A program made the position numbers and the translations under genes. From Neoarius graeffei (taxonomy: Eukaryota > Chordata > Actinopteri > Siluriformes > Ariidae): 64,000 bases of DNA. The stretch covers positions 16,331,759-16,395,758 of the forward strand of contig NC_083596.1 in NCBI RefSeq assembly GCF_027579695.1, in the 5' to 3' direction. The notes beneath the pieces were generated by a model. It saw only the letters and a program-made list of their open reading frames with translations. It did no database searches and was not told where the DNA came from. Of this stretch, positions 1 through 10,707 are shown in pieces (the stretch's first letter is position 1; every line of letters begins with the position of its first letter).

Positions 1-331
1 AACTTAGTTTTGATTTTCATATAAAGTGTTATTAAGAAGTCCTTCATACAAATGTTCACTACATTTTTATATATCCTGGGCAAATATCGATCTACTGAGA
101 AATTATTGAGGTCTAAAACGTTCTTAGGAAAATAGAGCTTCTAAAAGACCTTTTTAAGACCTTTAGAATAGAAATAAAAAAAAAAGTGTTCATGTCATAC
201 TTTAACAAAGTTCACAGAGAATACTGGAGATAAACAGAAAAAAATGTTTGAAAAAAAGAATATTATTCTAAGTTGCCCTTCTTTTTGGCAAATAAGTTGT
301 GTGTATCTATGAGCTTTTAATAGCATCTCAT

Positions 332-372
332 GGGGGGGGGGGGGGGGGGGTCATCGTTGTGCTTAGGCTTTG

Positions 373-403
<31 letters not shown>

Positions 404-541
404 GTGTTTTCAGCTGTCTCTCCATCCACCTGTCTATCTGTCATTGGATACTTGACTACACTTTGTAGAGAAAAGCTTCATGGATTGCTATGTACTTTTC
501 ATAGATTCCTGTGTAATTCAGTAACGCAGGAGAGGAGGGAC

Positions 542-613
<72 letters not shown>
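332..613. repeat. Microsatellites 5' of hspb1: poly-G and two (GT)n runs
   Basis: A 19-base G run lies at 332-350, a (TG)n run at 376-403 and a 70-bp uninterrupted (TG)n run at 544-613. They sit 220-600 bp upstream of the proximal hspb1 TATA box. Long GT runs can form Z-DNA and vary in length between individuals; any effect on hspb1 is unproven. Bases 1-331 are AT-rich and hold nothing I recognise. Confidence 0.95.
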
Positions 614-614
<1 letters not shown>

Positions 615-714
615 TTACACTCATGAAAAGGTTAAACAGACCCCTTGTTAGCTGTACTGCAAGCAGGCTCCGCTTCGGATTCCATTCTCTTGCTACGTCT
701 GCTGTGAATAGACC

Positions 715-883
715 TTCTAGTCAGTTCTATAAATATTTGGGTTGGGGAGGGGGAACAGACTGGTGCGAGAAAGTTTGAGAGAGTGTGAGAAAGAAACAGG
801 GCGTGCTGACAAGGGTGGGTGGTAACCAGTTGATTATAAAAGCCTGCAGCCTCCAAACAGACAGCACTTTCTAGAAAAGTTTC
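715..883 (+). promoter_or_regulatory. hspb1: hspb1 core promoter with TATA boxes and heat-shock-like elements
   Basis: Two TATA-like boxes are visible: TATAAATA at 728-735 and TATAAAAG at 835-842, the latter about 95 bp before the ATG and the better placed. A degenerate three-box heat-shock element lies at 715-727 (TTC, GTC in place of GAA, TTC, at 5-bp spacing). A TTCTAGAA pair at 869-876, followed by TTC at 881-883, lies in the presumed 5' UTR. Heat-shock genes are known to use HSF1-bound nGAAn arrays. Assignment of these sites is inference from sequence. Confidence 0.5.
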
Positions 884-935
884 TGATAAACAGCTTCAAA
901 CATCCAAGGACACAAGTACTTCTTCTTCTTCAGCC

Positions 936-1326
936 ATGACTGAGAGGCGCATCCCTTTCACATTCCTCCGTACTCCATCCTGGGACCCGTTCCGTGACTG
1001 GTACCAGGGCAGTAGGATCTTTGACCAGACATTTGGGATGCCAGCATTACCAGAGGAGATGCATGTTTTTCCCAGCAGCCACTGGCCTGGCTATCTGCGC
1101 CCTTCCATAGGTGCTGATATGGCCTCCTTGATGCACAGTGCTCACATGCCTGCACCCATCGTGCCTCATCCAGCAACCTACGCCCGTGCCTTGTCACGCC
1201 AACTCAGCACTGGGATGTCTGAGATCAAGCAGACACAGGATGGCTGGAAGGTGAGCTTGGACGTCAACCATTTTGCTCCTGAAGAGCTCTTGGTGAAGAC
1301 CAAGGATGGAGTGGTGGAGATCACTG
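936..1326 (+). CDS. hspb1: Heat shock protein beta-1 (Hsp27), coding exon 1 of 3
   Basis: Small heat-shock protein, an ATP-independent cytosolic chaperone that binds unfolding clients and actin and is regulated by phosphorylation. Exon 1 encodes residues 1-130 plus one base. It shows the N-terminal WDPF motif (residues 16-19) and three sites matching the MAPKAPK2 pattern: S15, S87 and S91 in the RALSRQLS stretch. The alpha-crystallin domain begins near residue 97. The ATG at 936 follows a short 5' UTR and TATA box and matches the family N-terminus; the donor is GTAGGT at 1327. The full CDS joins 936..1326, 3099..3162 and 9310..9475, 206 codons plus stop, close to vertebrate Hsp27 length. No interruption is seen. 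The encoded protein contains no cysteine (see exon 2). Confidence 0.97.
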
Positions 1327-3098
1327 GTAGGTTTGAGTGTCATTTTATCGATCTGTCAAACAAACATGAAAAATTACATTTGGATTGGATTATTGAAAGA
1401 TTGCCTTTTTCCATTTAGATGAGATCACTGGTGAGATGTTTAAGAACAAGGTTTTTTTTTTTCTTTATCTACTGGATCATGTAGCACTTTGTTAAGCTGT
1501 TATCCAAACATACTTTTAGCTTTTGGCTGATGAGTTGTTTTTCCATTTCGCTGCACACTCTTTGTTGTCCATCACCAAATGAAAGATGTTTGGAGACAAG
1601 GGATCATTTATATGAATAAGGAGTTAAAACCCAAAGTTTTCGTACTCTTTCCTGAATACAGGATGACAGATGAATTAAAGAAGACAGCCCTTGTTGATGA
1701 TGTTTCCTTGCAGCCCAGATGGTGATTTATATTCTGATCTATCAGTGGATAACTAACAGGCTGAAAATCTTTTGAGGAAAAAAAAAACCTCACAGAGCTC
1801 AGTGTCAGTCAGAGATGAAGTGTTTTTTTTCTTACATTTTTCCAATTTGCATTTATATATGCAGATATTGTGTTATTGCTGAAATAACCCAGAGATCAAT
1901 CAACATATCATTTGCAGCCTTTGGGAAGTAAACTGGATTTGGTACAGATCAACCTAGGAAAGATGTGGAAAGATAATAAAGTCATAAATCTGCTCCTCTT
2001 GTGTTATAACTACATTTACTGCATTGTTTGTGAATAAAATTAGGAGACAAACTAGGCATTTCTCACTGACCCTCTCTGTGTCCTTCATTATAGGACAAAC
2101 TAGACTGCAGTTAGAGTTAACACAACAGCCTCAGTACTTCAGGAGCTGAACTGCCCAAATCTAGCCTTTGGGAGAATTGTTTGGAACACAGCCCAGAGCA
2201 GAACTCATACACCATTGTAGAACAATCTGAGCTCAATTATTCTGAGGTTATGGAAGTGCTTTGAGTTTTCTCCCATTGCTCATTGTTTACGGCATTCCTT
2301 AGGTTAGTCATAAACTCAGCTGTTTAATGTTTTCCTTCGAAAGTTGATAAGAAGCCTAAAATGGTTATGATTGTTAGTATGATATATCTAACTTTTTTTT
2401 CACTATTAGACTCAATCAAACTTTTATCTGTAAAAGTGATAATCTGAGAGCCATTTATTCATATTCATGCAGGATATTTAAAACTTGGATAATATTTATT
2501 AAGGTTTATTAAGGTTCCTCATATGTTTGCATTAATACTACTATTACAGTAATTAGTTACATTAATGTTGCCAGTAACTGATACACAATTATGGAAATTT
2601 ACAGTATAGTGTGTATCTACAAATCTTGATTAAGTCATGGCTTTTATAACAATTAAACACATAAAAATCCTGATGCATTCATGCCAGTGGTTACTAATGC
2701 CAGCTTTAATACTAAAGCTCTAATAGCCTCCATTACCATAGTGGGGCTTATGCCTTCCTTCTATTATTGGAGTCGTTGTCAAAGCAGGCAAGCATGTTGC
2801 CACAGCACAAGAACACTGGCTTGTTTTTATGAAGAAAATGCTAGAAGAAAAAGCTGAGACCTTTTATGTATGTCCTACTTCACAAAGGACATAAATGAAG
2901 AAGATGAAGATGCTAGTCATTAACACCCATGTAGGTGTTATGTAAAGCCTTTTTTGGAATGCAAACACACTGGAATAGTATGATCCAGGCATGACATACT
3001 GCTCGTAGTGTTGCATTCACATCCAAAAACAAAGTGAAAAAGTGAAGATTTGCCCCCCCCCCAAAAAAAGGAAACATTTTTGTGATTTATCTTTACAG
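1327..3098 (+). other. hspb1: hspb1 intron 1
   Basis: 1.77 kb between donor GTAGGT and acceptor TTTACAG. AT-rich, with no recognisable mobile element, RNA gene or coding exon on either strand. The only tracts are short A, T and C homopolymers, such as nine C at 3053-3061. Confidence 0.85.
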
Positions 3099-3162
3099 GA
3101 AAACACGAAGAGAGGAGGGACGAGCATGGCTTTGTATCTAGATCCTTCACTAGGAAGTACAC
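3099..3162 (+). CDS. hspb1: hspb1 coding exon 2 (64 bp)
   Basis: A 64-bp exon between acceptor CTTTACAG and donor GTGAGT, joining phase 1 to phase 2. It encodes residues 131-152, the beta5-beta7 part of the alpha-crystallin domain, ending FTRKYT. The conserved arginine of the beta7 strand (R145) is present. The position that is cysteine in mammalian Hsp27 (Cys137, SRCFTRKY) is serine here (codon TCC, residue 146). A TGC to TCC change would do this. That cysteine normally forms a redox-sensitive disulfide across the dimer interface. The exon was found by reading the gap between exons 1 and 3. Confidence 0.95.
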
Positions 3163-3209
3163 GTGAGTAAAAGAACTTATTACTGTCCATATCCATGTAT
3201 AGCCAAGTC

Positions 3210-3536
3210 TATGACGGAAAAAGAAAGGTAGGAAGACCATGGATTAGGTACAAAGACAAGCTCAAAGATAACCTAAAAGCAATATAGATACCTCCAGAAA
3301 TATTTGAAGAAAATGCCTTAAATTGCAATGAATGGAGGGTAACTTGCCATAAAGCAATTGAAATCTTTGAAACGAACCGTCTGGAACATCTAAGGGATTT
3401 GAGCACAAAGACAAAATCTCAAGCTAACACACCAGCCACTTCATCCCAAAATCTTCTTTCATGTCCCATTTGTGGACTTGACTGGAAATCTTTGGCTGGA
3501 TTAAAGTCTTGTAACAGACCTAAGCATCAAAATTGA
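3210..3536 (+). mobile_element. Non-LTR retrotransposon (LINE) 3' coding fragment
   Basis: One frame reads 108 codons from a GKRKVGRPWIRYKDKLK segment, typical of the region after the reverse transcriptase of many fish LINEs, to a C-terminal C-x2-C...H knuckle (CPICGLDW...KHQN) and a TGA at 3534-3536. There is one in-frame TAG near its beginning. The 5' part of the element, including the RT motifs, is missing, so this is a 5'-truncated dead copy. I cannot assign the clade. Confidence 0.6.
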
Positions 3537-3654
3537 AAGATGTGAAACATTGCCGTTTCTAGTATAAATGAATATCAGAGACTAGTACATGCTTTAACAA
3601 CCTTTAGATAAGACTACTTCCTAGTCACCTGAACCCTGATTGTTATTATTATTA

Positions 3655-3851
3655 TCTCATCTCATCCCGTTATCTCTAGCCGCTTTATCCTGTTCTACAG
3701 GGTCGCAGGCAAGCTGGAGCCTATCCCAGCTGACTACAGGCGAAAGGCGGGGTACACCCTGGACAAGTCCCCAGGTCATCACAGGGCTGACAAATAGACA
3801 CAGACAACCATTCACACTCACATTCACACCTACGGTCGATTTAGAGTCAGG
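3655..3851 (-). mobile_element. S1 SINE, head-truncated copy
   Basis: Tail half of the S1 family, running from the (GAGAT)n tail to the AATTGACCGTAGG region, where it stops against the Tc1 fragment that follows. The tRNA-like head is absent. Junction with the neighbouring Tc1 piece is abrupt at about 3851. Confidence 0.85.
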
Positions 3852-4545
3852 ACGTTGTGTAAACTGTAAATAAAAACAGAATGTGATCATTTGCAAATCA
3901 TGGAAACCCTATATTTCATTGAAAATAGTACAAAGGCAACATATCAACATATTTTACTGTTTTTGAAAAATATATGCTCACTTTGAATTTGATGTCAGCA
4001 ACACATTTCAAAAAAGTGGGACGGGGCATGTTTACCACTGTGTTGCGTCACCTCGACTTTTAACAACACTCTGTAAATGTTTGGGAACTGAGGAGACCAG
4101 TTGCTGTAGTTTTGAAAGAGAAATGTTCTCCCATTCTTGCCTGACATACAATTTCATTTGCTCAACAGTTCGGGGTCTCCTTTGTCATATTTTGCACTTC
4201 ATAATGTGCCAAATATTTTAAATGGAAGACAAGTCTGGACTGCAGGCAGGCCAGTTTAGCACCCGGACTCTTTTACTATGGAGCCATGCAGTTTTAATAT
4301 ACTGTATGCAGAAAGTGGTTTGGCATTGTCTTGCTGAAAGAAGGAAGGCTTTCCCTGAAAAAGATTTTGTCTGGATGGCAGCACGTTGCTCTGAAATGTA
4401 TGTGTATATACCATTCAGCATTGATGAGGCCTTCCCAGATGTACAAGCTACTCATGCCATGTGCACTAATGCACCCTCATACCATCACACATACTGGCTT
4501 TTGAACTGTGCACTGATGACAAGCCAGATGGTTCCTGTTTTATGT
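3852..4545 (-). mobile_element. Tc1/mariner element (family A), truncated fragment
   Basis: Reverse-strand copy of the Tc1 family that also occurs at 14239-20535. It starts with the inverted-repeat region (GTGTAAACTGTAAAT, TTTGCAAATCATGG) and continues through the C-terminal half of the DD34E transposase gene, including the CTTTCCCTGAAAAAG and ATGCACCCTCATACC stretches, then ends. The other half and second terminal repeat are missing; small indels break the frame. Confidence 0.75.
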
Positions 4546-5282
4546 TTTAGAGAGTTTTTTGGAATTGGGGTTGTAATTCTGGAATATGGCTGGCATGAAT
4601 GATGAAGCATATAAGGAAAACATGGTACGTAGCAGAATACTCCAAAAGTCGTAAAATGGTGAATTTACAGTATTACTATCTGACAACTGTCAATAAGTTT
4701 TCTGCCATTGGAAACCTTTCAAGTCAGCGGACTTTCCAGTTTCTTGGTAACATCAATATGCCGGGGTATAAGAGGAATATAAGAGGAATAAAACACGGAA
4801 AATAATCAGCAGCTGGTAATAGTGATAACTCTGCTTTGCATCAGGCTGCATTACACAACCCTGTTGCTCATTATTTTCCTCTAATAGCACACTCTGTTGT
4901 GTTTACTCCTTAATTATCCACTGATTATATTGAATTTTACCTTTGGGGAACTCATGATGGGATAGATAAATTACTCATTTCTCCAGGCTCTTTCACTCAC
5001 TGTTTCCAGTTAGTGTTAAGTTTGCTAATATGTTCGGTAGAAATGTGCATGTCCACATCAACATATTAATACATAATCTCATCACATATAGTGAAATTCA
5101 GGGAATATAGCAAACGAAAACTGGTTTTGGGACATAATTTGTGTCTTGCTTGCACCATGGGCTATTCACATGGAGTTATTCAAATGCTTAATTTGCATAA
5201 TGTAGTTTGACATATTATTTTGAACAGTGTGTATAAATAGAGCTGAACTGAACATCATTTCATATTTGTTGCAACCAGGGTT

Positions 5283-5507
5283 CTCATCTCATCTCATCTC
5301 ATTATCTCTAGCCGCTTTATCCTTCTACAGGGTCGCAGGCAAGCTGGAGCCTATCCCAGCTGACTACGGGCGAAAGGCGGGGTACACCCTGGACAAGTCG
5401 CCAGGTCATCACAGGGCTGACACATAGACACAGACAACCATTCACACCTACGGTCAATTTAGAGTCACCAGTTAACCTAACCTGCATGTCTTTGGACTGT
5501 GGGGGAA
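5283..5507 (-). mobile_element. S1 SINE, 5'-truncated, with 12-bp target duplication
   Basis: Reads from the CTCATCTC tail to TGTGGGGGAA, lacking about 150 bp of the tRNA-like head. GCAACCAGGGTT at 5271-5282 is repeated exactly at 5508-5519, so the truncation happened during insertion. This is the pattern expected of target-primed reverse transcription. Confidence 0.9.
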
Positions 5508-5549
5508 GCAACCAGGGTTAGGGTTTTAAAAACACCAAATTATAGGGTC

Positions 5550-5888
5550 ATCATCATCTTCTCCCTTGTCCAGCACTGTTGCCGGGTCAGGGTCCATGTG
5601 GACCCTATTGATCCACATGTCATATTGATTGGAGCATAGTTTTACGCCGGATGCCCTTCCTGTCGCAACCCTCCCATTTCTGGGCTTGGGAAACAATCAT
5701 TCACACCTATGGGCAATTTAAAGTAGCCAATTAGCCTAACTGCATGTCTTTGGACTGTAGGGGAAACTGGCGCACCTGGAGCAAACACCACACAGAAAGG
5801 CCTCCGTCGGCTGCTGGGCTCGAACCCAGAACCTTCTTTGCGTGAGGTGATAGTGCTAACCACTACACCACCATGCTGCCCAATAAAG
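5550..5888 (-). mobile_element. Older S1-related SINE subfamily, with target duplication
   Basis: Same tRNA-like head as S1 (read on the minus strand, GGGTTCGAGCCC box and TAGTGGTTAGC) but a different tail containing CCGGATGCCCTTCCTGTCGC. Flanked by CACCAAATTATAGGGTC at 5533-5549 and its copy with one difference at 5889-5905. Its higher divergence from the S1 copies indicates an older insertion. Confidence 0.8.
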
Positions 5889-6293
5889 CACCAAATTACA
5901 GGGTCTTCTTGCAAATTTCTATGAAATGGGTTCAACAGGTAAAATTGGAATTGGGGTAGAGTTAATATTCACATAGTACATAATGCATAGCACTATTTCT
6001 CTGCCTCATCTTCATTCTTTTATGCAGAATGTGTTTTCTGGGTCTGGGGCTAAATCTGGCCACTAAGCCTTTATTCAGTACAGAACATTCCAGAAGCTTC
6101 GCCTATTTGCTGTCCACTGCATACCACAGCTCTGTTCTCCCTTATCGCAGTCTCAGCCCAGTAAATCTCATGAAATGGAGAAACAGAGCAGCTCACAACA
6201 AAGCAAGACAAGTCAAGACATCAATAATAGCGTCTCTGGCTTCCTGTTTATCGCCTTTCTGTGTCTTAGCTACGCTCTTTGTCTCACATTATG

Positions 6294-6294
<1 letters not shown>

Positions 6295-6324
<30 letters not shown>
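6295..6324. repeat. (CT)n microsatellite
   Basis: Uninterrupted CT dinucleotides inside hspb1 intron 2. Confidence 0.95.
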
Positions 6325-6329
<5 letters not shown>

Positions 6330-6874
6330 ACACACCCCACACACAGCTGTATGCAGCTTTGTCGCCACCAAGAGGAAGCCCCTGTCTGTCTCTTTTTTCA
6401 GAAGATTTGTCACTGCACTGACGCATTGAAATGGATGCAACAAAAGACATCAGTAGCATTACACAAGGACACAGTGATCATTATTATTTTAGGTCATCTC
6501 CAGTGACTTTACAAAGCCATTTCATCTCCTTTGAGTATAATGAGACTGTAGCGGTATTGATGAAATACCATTAGTAATCAGCATTAGACAAACGAGATCG
6601 ATCTTATCTGCTCGAGCACATTATTACCACATTCAGCTTCCTTCAGTCTTCACCCTGGTGACCACTTAGTACTTCACTCCCTCCTGATTCACTAATAATG
6701 CAACCAGAGTAGAACATTTGGTTGGCATTTCCTTGCATAATAGATGTGACCAAGGAAAGACCGATGTATGTTTTATACACTGGATGTTTGTTGACAATCT
6801 GATTTGCTTGCCAACCTGTCAGTACTGGTTGCTAGCAAACTAGCTAACTTGCAATTTATAAAAAGTAAGAAAAA

Positions 6875-7253
6875 TCTCATCTCATCTCATTATCTCTAGC
6901 CGCTTTATCCTGTTCTACAGGGTCGCAGGCAAGCTGGAGCCTATCCCAGCTGACTACGGGCGAAAGGCGGGGTACACCCTGGACAAGTCGCCAGGTCATC
7001 ACAGGGCCGACACATAGACACAGACAACCATTCACACTCACATTCACACCTACGGTCAATTTAGAGCCACCAGTTAACCTAACCTGCATGTCTTTGGACT
7101 GTGGAGGAAACCGGAGCACCCGGAGGAAACCCATGCGGACACGGGGAGAACATGCAAACTCCGCACAGAAAGGCCCTCGCCGACCACGGGGCTCGAACCC
7201 GGACCTTCTTGCTGTGAGGTGACAGCGCTAACCACTACACCACCGTGCTGCCC
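6875..7253 (-). mobile_element. S1 SINE, full length, with target duplication
   Basis: Complete copy and a useful reference for the family. On the minus strand it starts at the head GGCAGCACGGTGG. It then has a Pol III A-box-like TAGTGGTTAGC and B-box-like GGTTCGAGCCC, a body of about 250 bp, and ends GCGGCTAGAGATAATGAG followed by GAGAT repeats. The last 60 bases resemble L2-clade LINE 3' ends of fish, consistent with LINE-driven mobilisation. Target duplication GTAAGAAAAA at 6865-6874 and 7254-7263. Confidence 0.92.
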
Positions 7254-7851
7254 GTAAGAAAAATAATATAATATAAATATAAGAAATAATACTGGGGCAC
7301 AGAAATAATAATAATTTTAAAAAAAGACAGGGGAATGCTGTTATCGGAAAATGATCAACGGTCATTTATATGTTAACTGTTACCTCTCTGAAGTTGATTA
7401 CTTTCCTATAACAGCACACCCTGAAGTGTGTTATTCCTCTTAAACTACAGCAATTTGTTAACAATGACATTAACAATAAGAATTTCTTATTTATTAAAAA
7501 TAACACATCATACATTTTATAGCTACATTTAATGAAACAGCAGTTCTTGTTATCACTTGCAAATATAAACAGTTGTTCCCTCACCAACCTCTCTGATTTT
7601 AATGTCTTGCTGTTAGGAAGACAACAATTGTTGTATTATCTAGAAACAGCAAAGCTCTCCATTCAGAAAACTACAACTTTACCTCTGACTGTTACAAAGT
7701 GCTGACACTGGAGGCTCTTTTTAAAATCGCGAAGTAAATATACTACCTGCTTACAGAAATCTTCACTGTATCAAGAATGACACAGAGTCTTTAAAAAGAA
7801 AAAACTGTCCTTGTGTACAGTACGTACTACAGAAACAATTATATATAGATA

Positions 7852-8050
7852 TGTAAGCCATGGCCTAACGGTTAGAGAAGCAGCTTTGGGACCAAATGGT
7901 TGCCAGTTCGATTCCCTGGATCAGCAGGAATGGCTGAAGTGCCCTTGACCAAGGCACCTAACCCCCAACTGCCCCCGCAGACTGCTCTGGGTATGTTGTA
8001 AGCCACTCTGGATAAGACAGTCGACTAAATGCCTGTAAAGTAATGTAACA
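7852..8050 (+). mobile_element. tRNA-derived V-SINE-like element
   Basis: tRNA-like head (GCCTAACGGTTAGAGAAGC A-box region, CCAGTTCGATTCCC B-box) followed by the CCCTTGACCAAGGCACC core and a tail GGATAAGACAGTCGACTAAATG. That tail matches the conserved 3' end of the V-SINE/HE1 group known from fish. It ends at an AAAGTAATGTAA tail. Moderately diverged, so not recent. Confidence 0.8.
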
Positions 8051-8346
8051 TGTTGTTTGACTTTCATTCGGAACTAAAAATCCAAACACCTTCTGACCAG
8101 AATTGATAATTTAAGTATTGTCCTATAAAGATAGCCTCCTGTCTGACTCTGCACTTTGTAGAGAAGTAAATATTTTGGCATAATTTAAAGAAAATTCAGG
8201 AAGCATGATCTATTATCCCATGCCTAAAATTTACTCACAAGATTTATTCACCCGGAAAGTTTGCAAAGAGAAATCAAATTCATTCCAGCACAAATAAACA
8301 ACACTTGCTGTATTGCTCACCGGAAAGACTCAATCCTTCACAGACA

Positions 8347-9054
8347 CACTGCAAAAAGTTACATCTTAAAAAGTTAGCATCTAGAATTAAAAAATTTTAA
8401 ATCCGTTAAAATTTCAAGTATTCATTTTAATACTTGAAAATTGCACTAATTTCAAGCATTAGATTGTCTGACTCTATTGGCAGATCATTCTGCTTCTCAT
8501 CTCATTATCTCTAGCCGCTTTATCCTGTTCTACAGGGTCGCAGGCAAGCTGGAGCCTATCCCAACTGACTACGGGCGAGAGGCGGGGTACACCCTGGACA
8601 AGTCACCAGGTCATCACAGGGCCGACACATAGACACAGACAACCATTCACACTCACATTCACACCTATGGTCAATTTAGAGTCACCAGTTAACCTAACCT
8701 GCATGTCTTTGGACTGTGGGGGAAACCGGAGCACCCGGAGGAAACCCACGCGGACAACATGCAAACTCCGCACAGAAAGGCCCTCGCCGGCCACGGGGCT
8801 CGAACCCGGACCTTCTTGCTGTGAGGCGACAGCGCTAACCACTACACCACCGTGCCACCTCGTTTTGCTTCTTTTAAAAATAAATGCTTAAAACGAGCAA
8901 GTTCAAGTTTGAAATTAGTAAAAAAAAAAAAGTCTAGAAATAGGTTTGATAATCTTATCCTTGACTCGTTGTAATTTTACAACAGAAAATCCTCAATAAA
9001 TTAGACTATATTCAAGATATTTTCACTTGTTAAGCTGTCACACTTTTTTGTGGG
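8347..9054. mobile_element. AT-rich miniature element with CACTGCAAAAA end
   Basis: Begins CACTGCAAAAAGTTA and ends near CACTTTTTTGTG. The stretch AAGATATTTTCACTTG before the right end is also seen near the right end of the element at 37731-38337, so the two are the same family. It contains an S1 SINE at about 8498-8860. The right terminus is weak, so the boundary is approximate. Confidence 0.5.
8498..8860 (-). mobile_element. S1 SINE
   Basis: Near-full-length copy inserted into the miniature element around it. Imperfect target duplication TTCTGCTTCT before and TTTTGCTTCT after. It lacks about 15 bp in the middle (GTGTCCGCGTGGG region shortened). Confidence 0.9.
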
Positions 9055-9309
9055 CGTTATCATATGTTTATCTCCACAAACCCTTTAGTAATTCAGGGCT
9101 TTAGTGGTTGCTACTTCAAATGCCATCACGTCTTATTTTAACAACATCTAAGGAACATCATGTGGCCGTGGGTCACTAGCTTCTGATTCAGCTCACAAAG
9201 TACATAAAGCAGCACCATTCCTTTACACTGGCTTCTTGTCCTGTAGAATCTCAGGTTAAATCTACTGCCATTTATGTATGCCTGGTGTTTGTCTTCTTGT
9301 TTTCTCCAG

Positions 9310-9475
9310 TCTGCCCCCTGGTGCCGATGCTGAGAAAATCGTCTCCTCACTCTCCCCTGAGGGCGTCCTGACAGTAGAGGCGCCGCTCCCCAAACCCGCC
9401 ATCCAGTCTTCGGAGATCACCATCCCTGTAAACACAGCCGGCGCTGTCGAGCAAAAACAGGGCGGAACAAAGTGA
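9310..9475 (+). CDS. hspb1: hspb1 coding exon 3
   Basis: Terminal coding exon, acceptor TTCTCCAG, stop TGA at 9473-9475. It encodes residues 153-206: [20 protein letters not shown], the final beta strands of the alpha-crystallin domain, then the C-terminal extension with the I-x-I/V anchor (ITIPV, residues 188-192) that docks into neighbouring subunits in small-Hsp oligomers. The tail after the anchor is short (14 residues) and hydrophilic. Confidence 0.96.
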
Positions 9476-9950
9476 TGAAGAGGAGATGAAATGTTTTCAG
9501 GCTGACATTTGAGATAGACAAGACGCCATTTTGCATATTATTGCATGCTCTAGTCTCGGCCTTTTCAATGCATGCTTTTTATTGTATGACATGGGATTGA
9601 TACATTTCCTGTTTTCCTCTTTGCCTTTCTTGTGTGTGTGTGTGTGTGTGTGTGTGTGTCACCATTACCATATGCACTACAACCATATGTTAGTTCTACT
9701 GTAATTACACACTTCCTTTGAATAACGGACACTCATGCAAACACACACACACCATTTGTTGGCAAGAACTGAAAGCAATTTACACACTAGCTAATAGAGG
9801 GGTGTTGGTTTCTTTGACACACAAACGCATAAGTAGCACTGCACACACAGAGACAGCCTTGACACCACTCACACACCTCTGATCCCCGAACAGAGCAGTT
9901 ACTGTATTTCCCTCCCTCTGGCACAAGAGAATAAACGGTATGAAAAGGTT
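9476..9950 (+). promoter_or_regulatory. hspb1: hspb1 3' UTR with polyadenylation signal
   Basis: After the stop, a pyrimidine-rich region with a (GT)n run at 9631-9659 leads to an AATAAA at 9930-9935, the first canonical signal on this strand after the stop. The UTR would then be about 470 bases, which is inference. Confidence 0.55.
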
Positions 9951-10322
9951 TCATGGAGTGTTAAAGCTGTATAATGTTCTTATAATGATTTAAGAAGAGA
10001 AATTTGGAAGATAATTTAGCAGAACACAATGCTATGAACTTTTCGATTTACTTTTGAACGTAAAGCTTCACATTTCTGTATGTTCTGAGTTGTTGTTAAT
10101 ATTTGACACAATACTTCGCAGTGTTGCACGTTGAATTTAAAACTATACCAAAACCACCTGTCATATGAACATGTCGTCAAATGAAGCAAGCTGTGAATGG
10201 GGTAACCCAGACACTGAGCACATTTTCACATGTATGACAGTTTCATGAGAGACAACATAAAATTAAATTCACAGCACGTTGGCTCCTGCAATGTGAAATT
10301 TTTTTAAAGTGAAACAGAATGT

Positions 10323-10443
<121 letters not shown>

Positions 10444-10707
10444 GGCCAAATAATAACTGGGGAAGGGGAGTGGCAAGATCAAGCATGATATTATTGGCTT
10501 ATTTTTTACCATTTATGGACAAAAGCCATTGCATTTTGATGAAAGATAACAGAAGGAAACAAATATTTCTTCTTTTAAATGATTGACAGTGAATCATGAA
10601 CGTAAGGTCATGATCTAAGAAGAAAAAAGTCAGTTTTAATTTAGGCTGTGTCTAAAGAAATACTTTAGGTTTTTTTTTTTAAATCCTAATCTCTATCTAC
10701 CACTTTG

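Larger units (their letters stand above)
3163..9309 (+). other. hspb1: hspb1 intron 2, enlarged by mobile elements
   Basis: 6.1 kb between GTGAGT and TTCTCCAG. It holds a LINE 3' fragment, an old Tc1 fragment, four S1 SINEs (one truncated at its head with clear duplications, one truncated and joined to the Tc1), one older SINE, a V-SINE-like element and an AT-rich miniature element, each listed separately. The stretches 4546-5270, 5906-6864 and 7264-7850 hold no gene; part of 7640-7760 resembles a dispersed repeat seen again near 27.7 and 36.9 kb. Confidence 0.85.

Noticed and set aside
299-778. 160-codon open frame upstream of hspb1
   Set aside because: It is mostly Cys/Val translated from GT repeats and poly-G; no domain, and it overlaps the promoter.
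1608-1793. Minus-strand frame in hspb1 intron 1
   Set aside because: Short, AT-rich, no motif or splice context; chance frame.
4222-4602. 127-codon plus-strand frame
   Set aside because: It is the antisense of a decayed Tc1 transposase gene.
7852-8050. Possible true tRNA gene
   Set aside because: It has tRNA-like boxes but is followed by a SINE core and tail and cannot fold into a full cloverleaf by eye; the same applies to all S1 heads.
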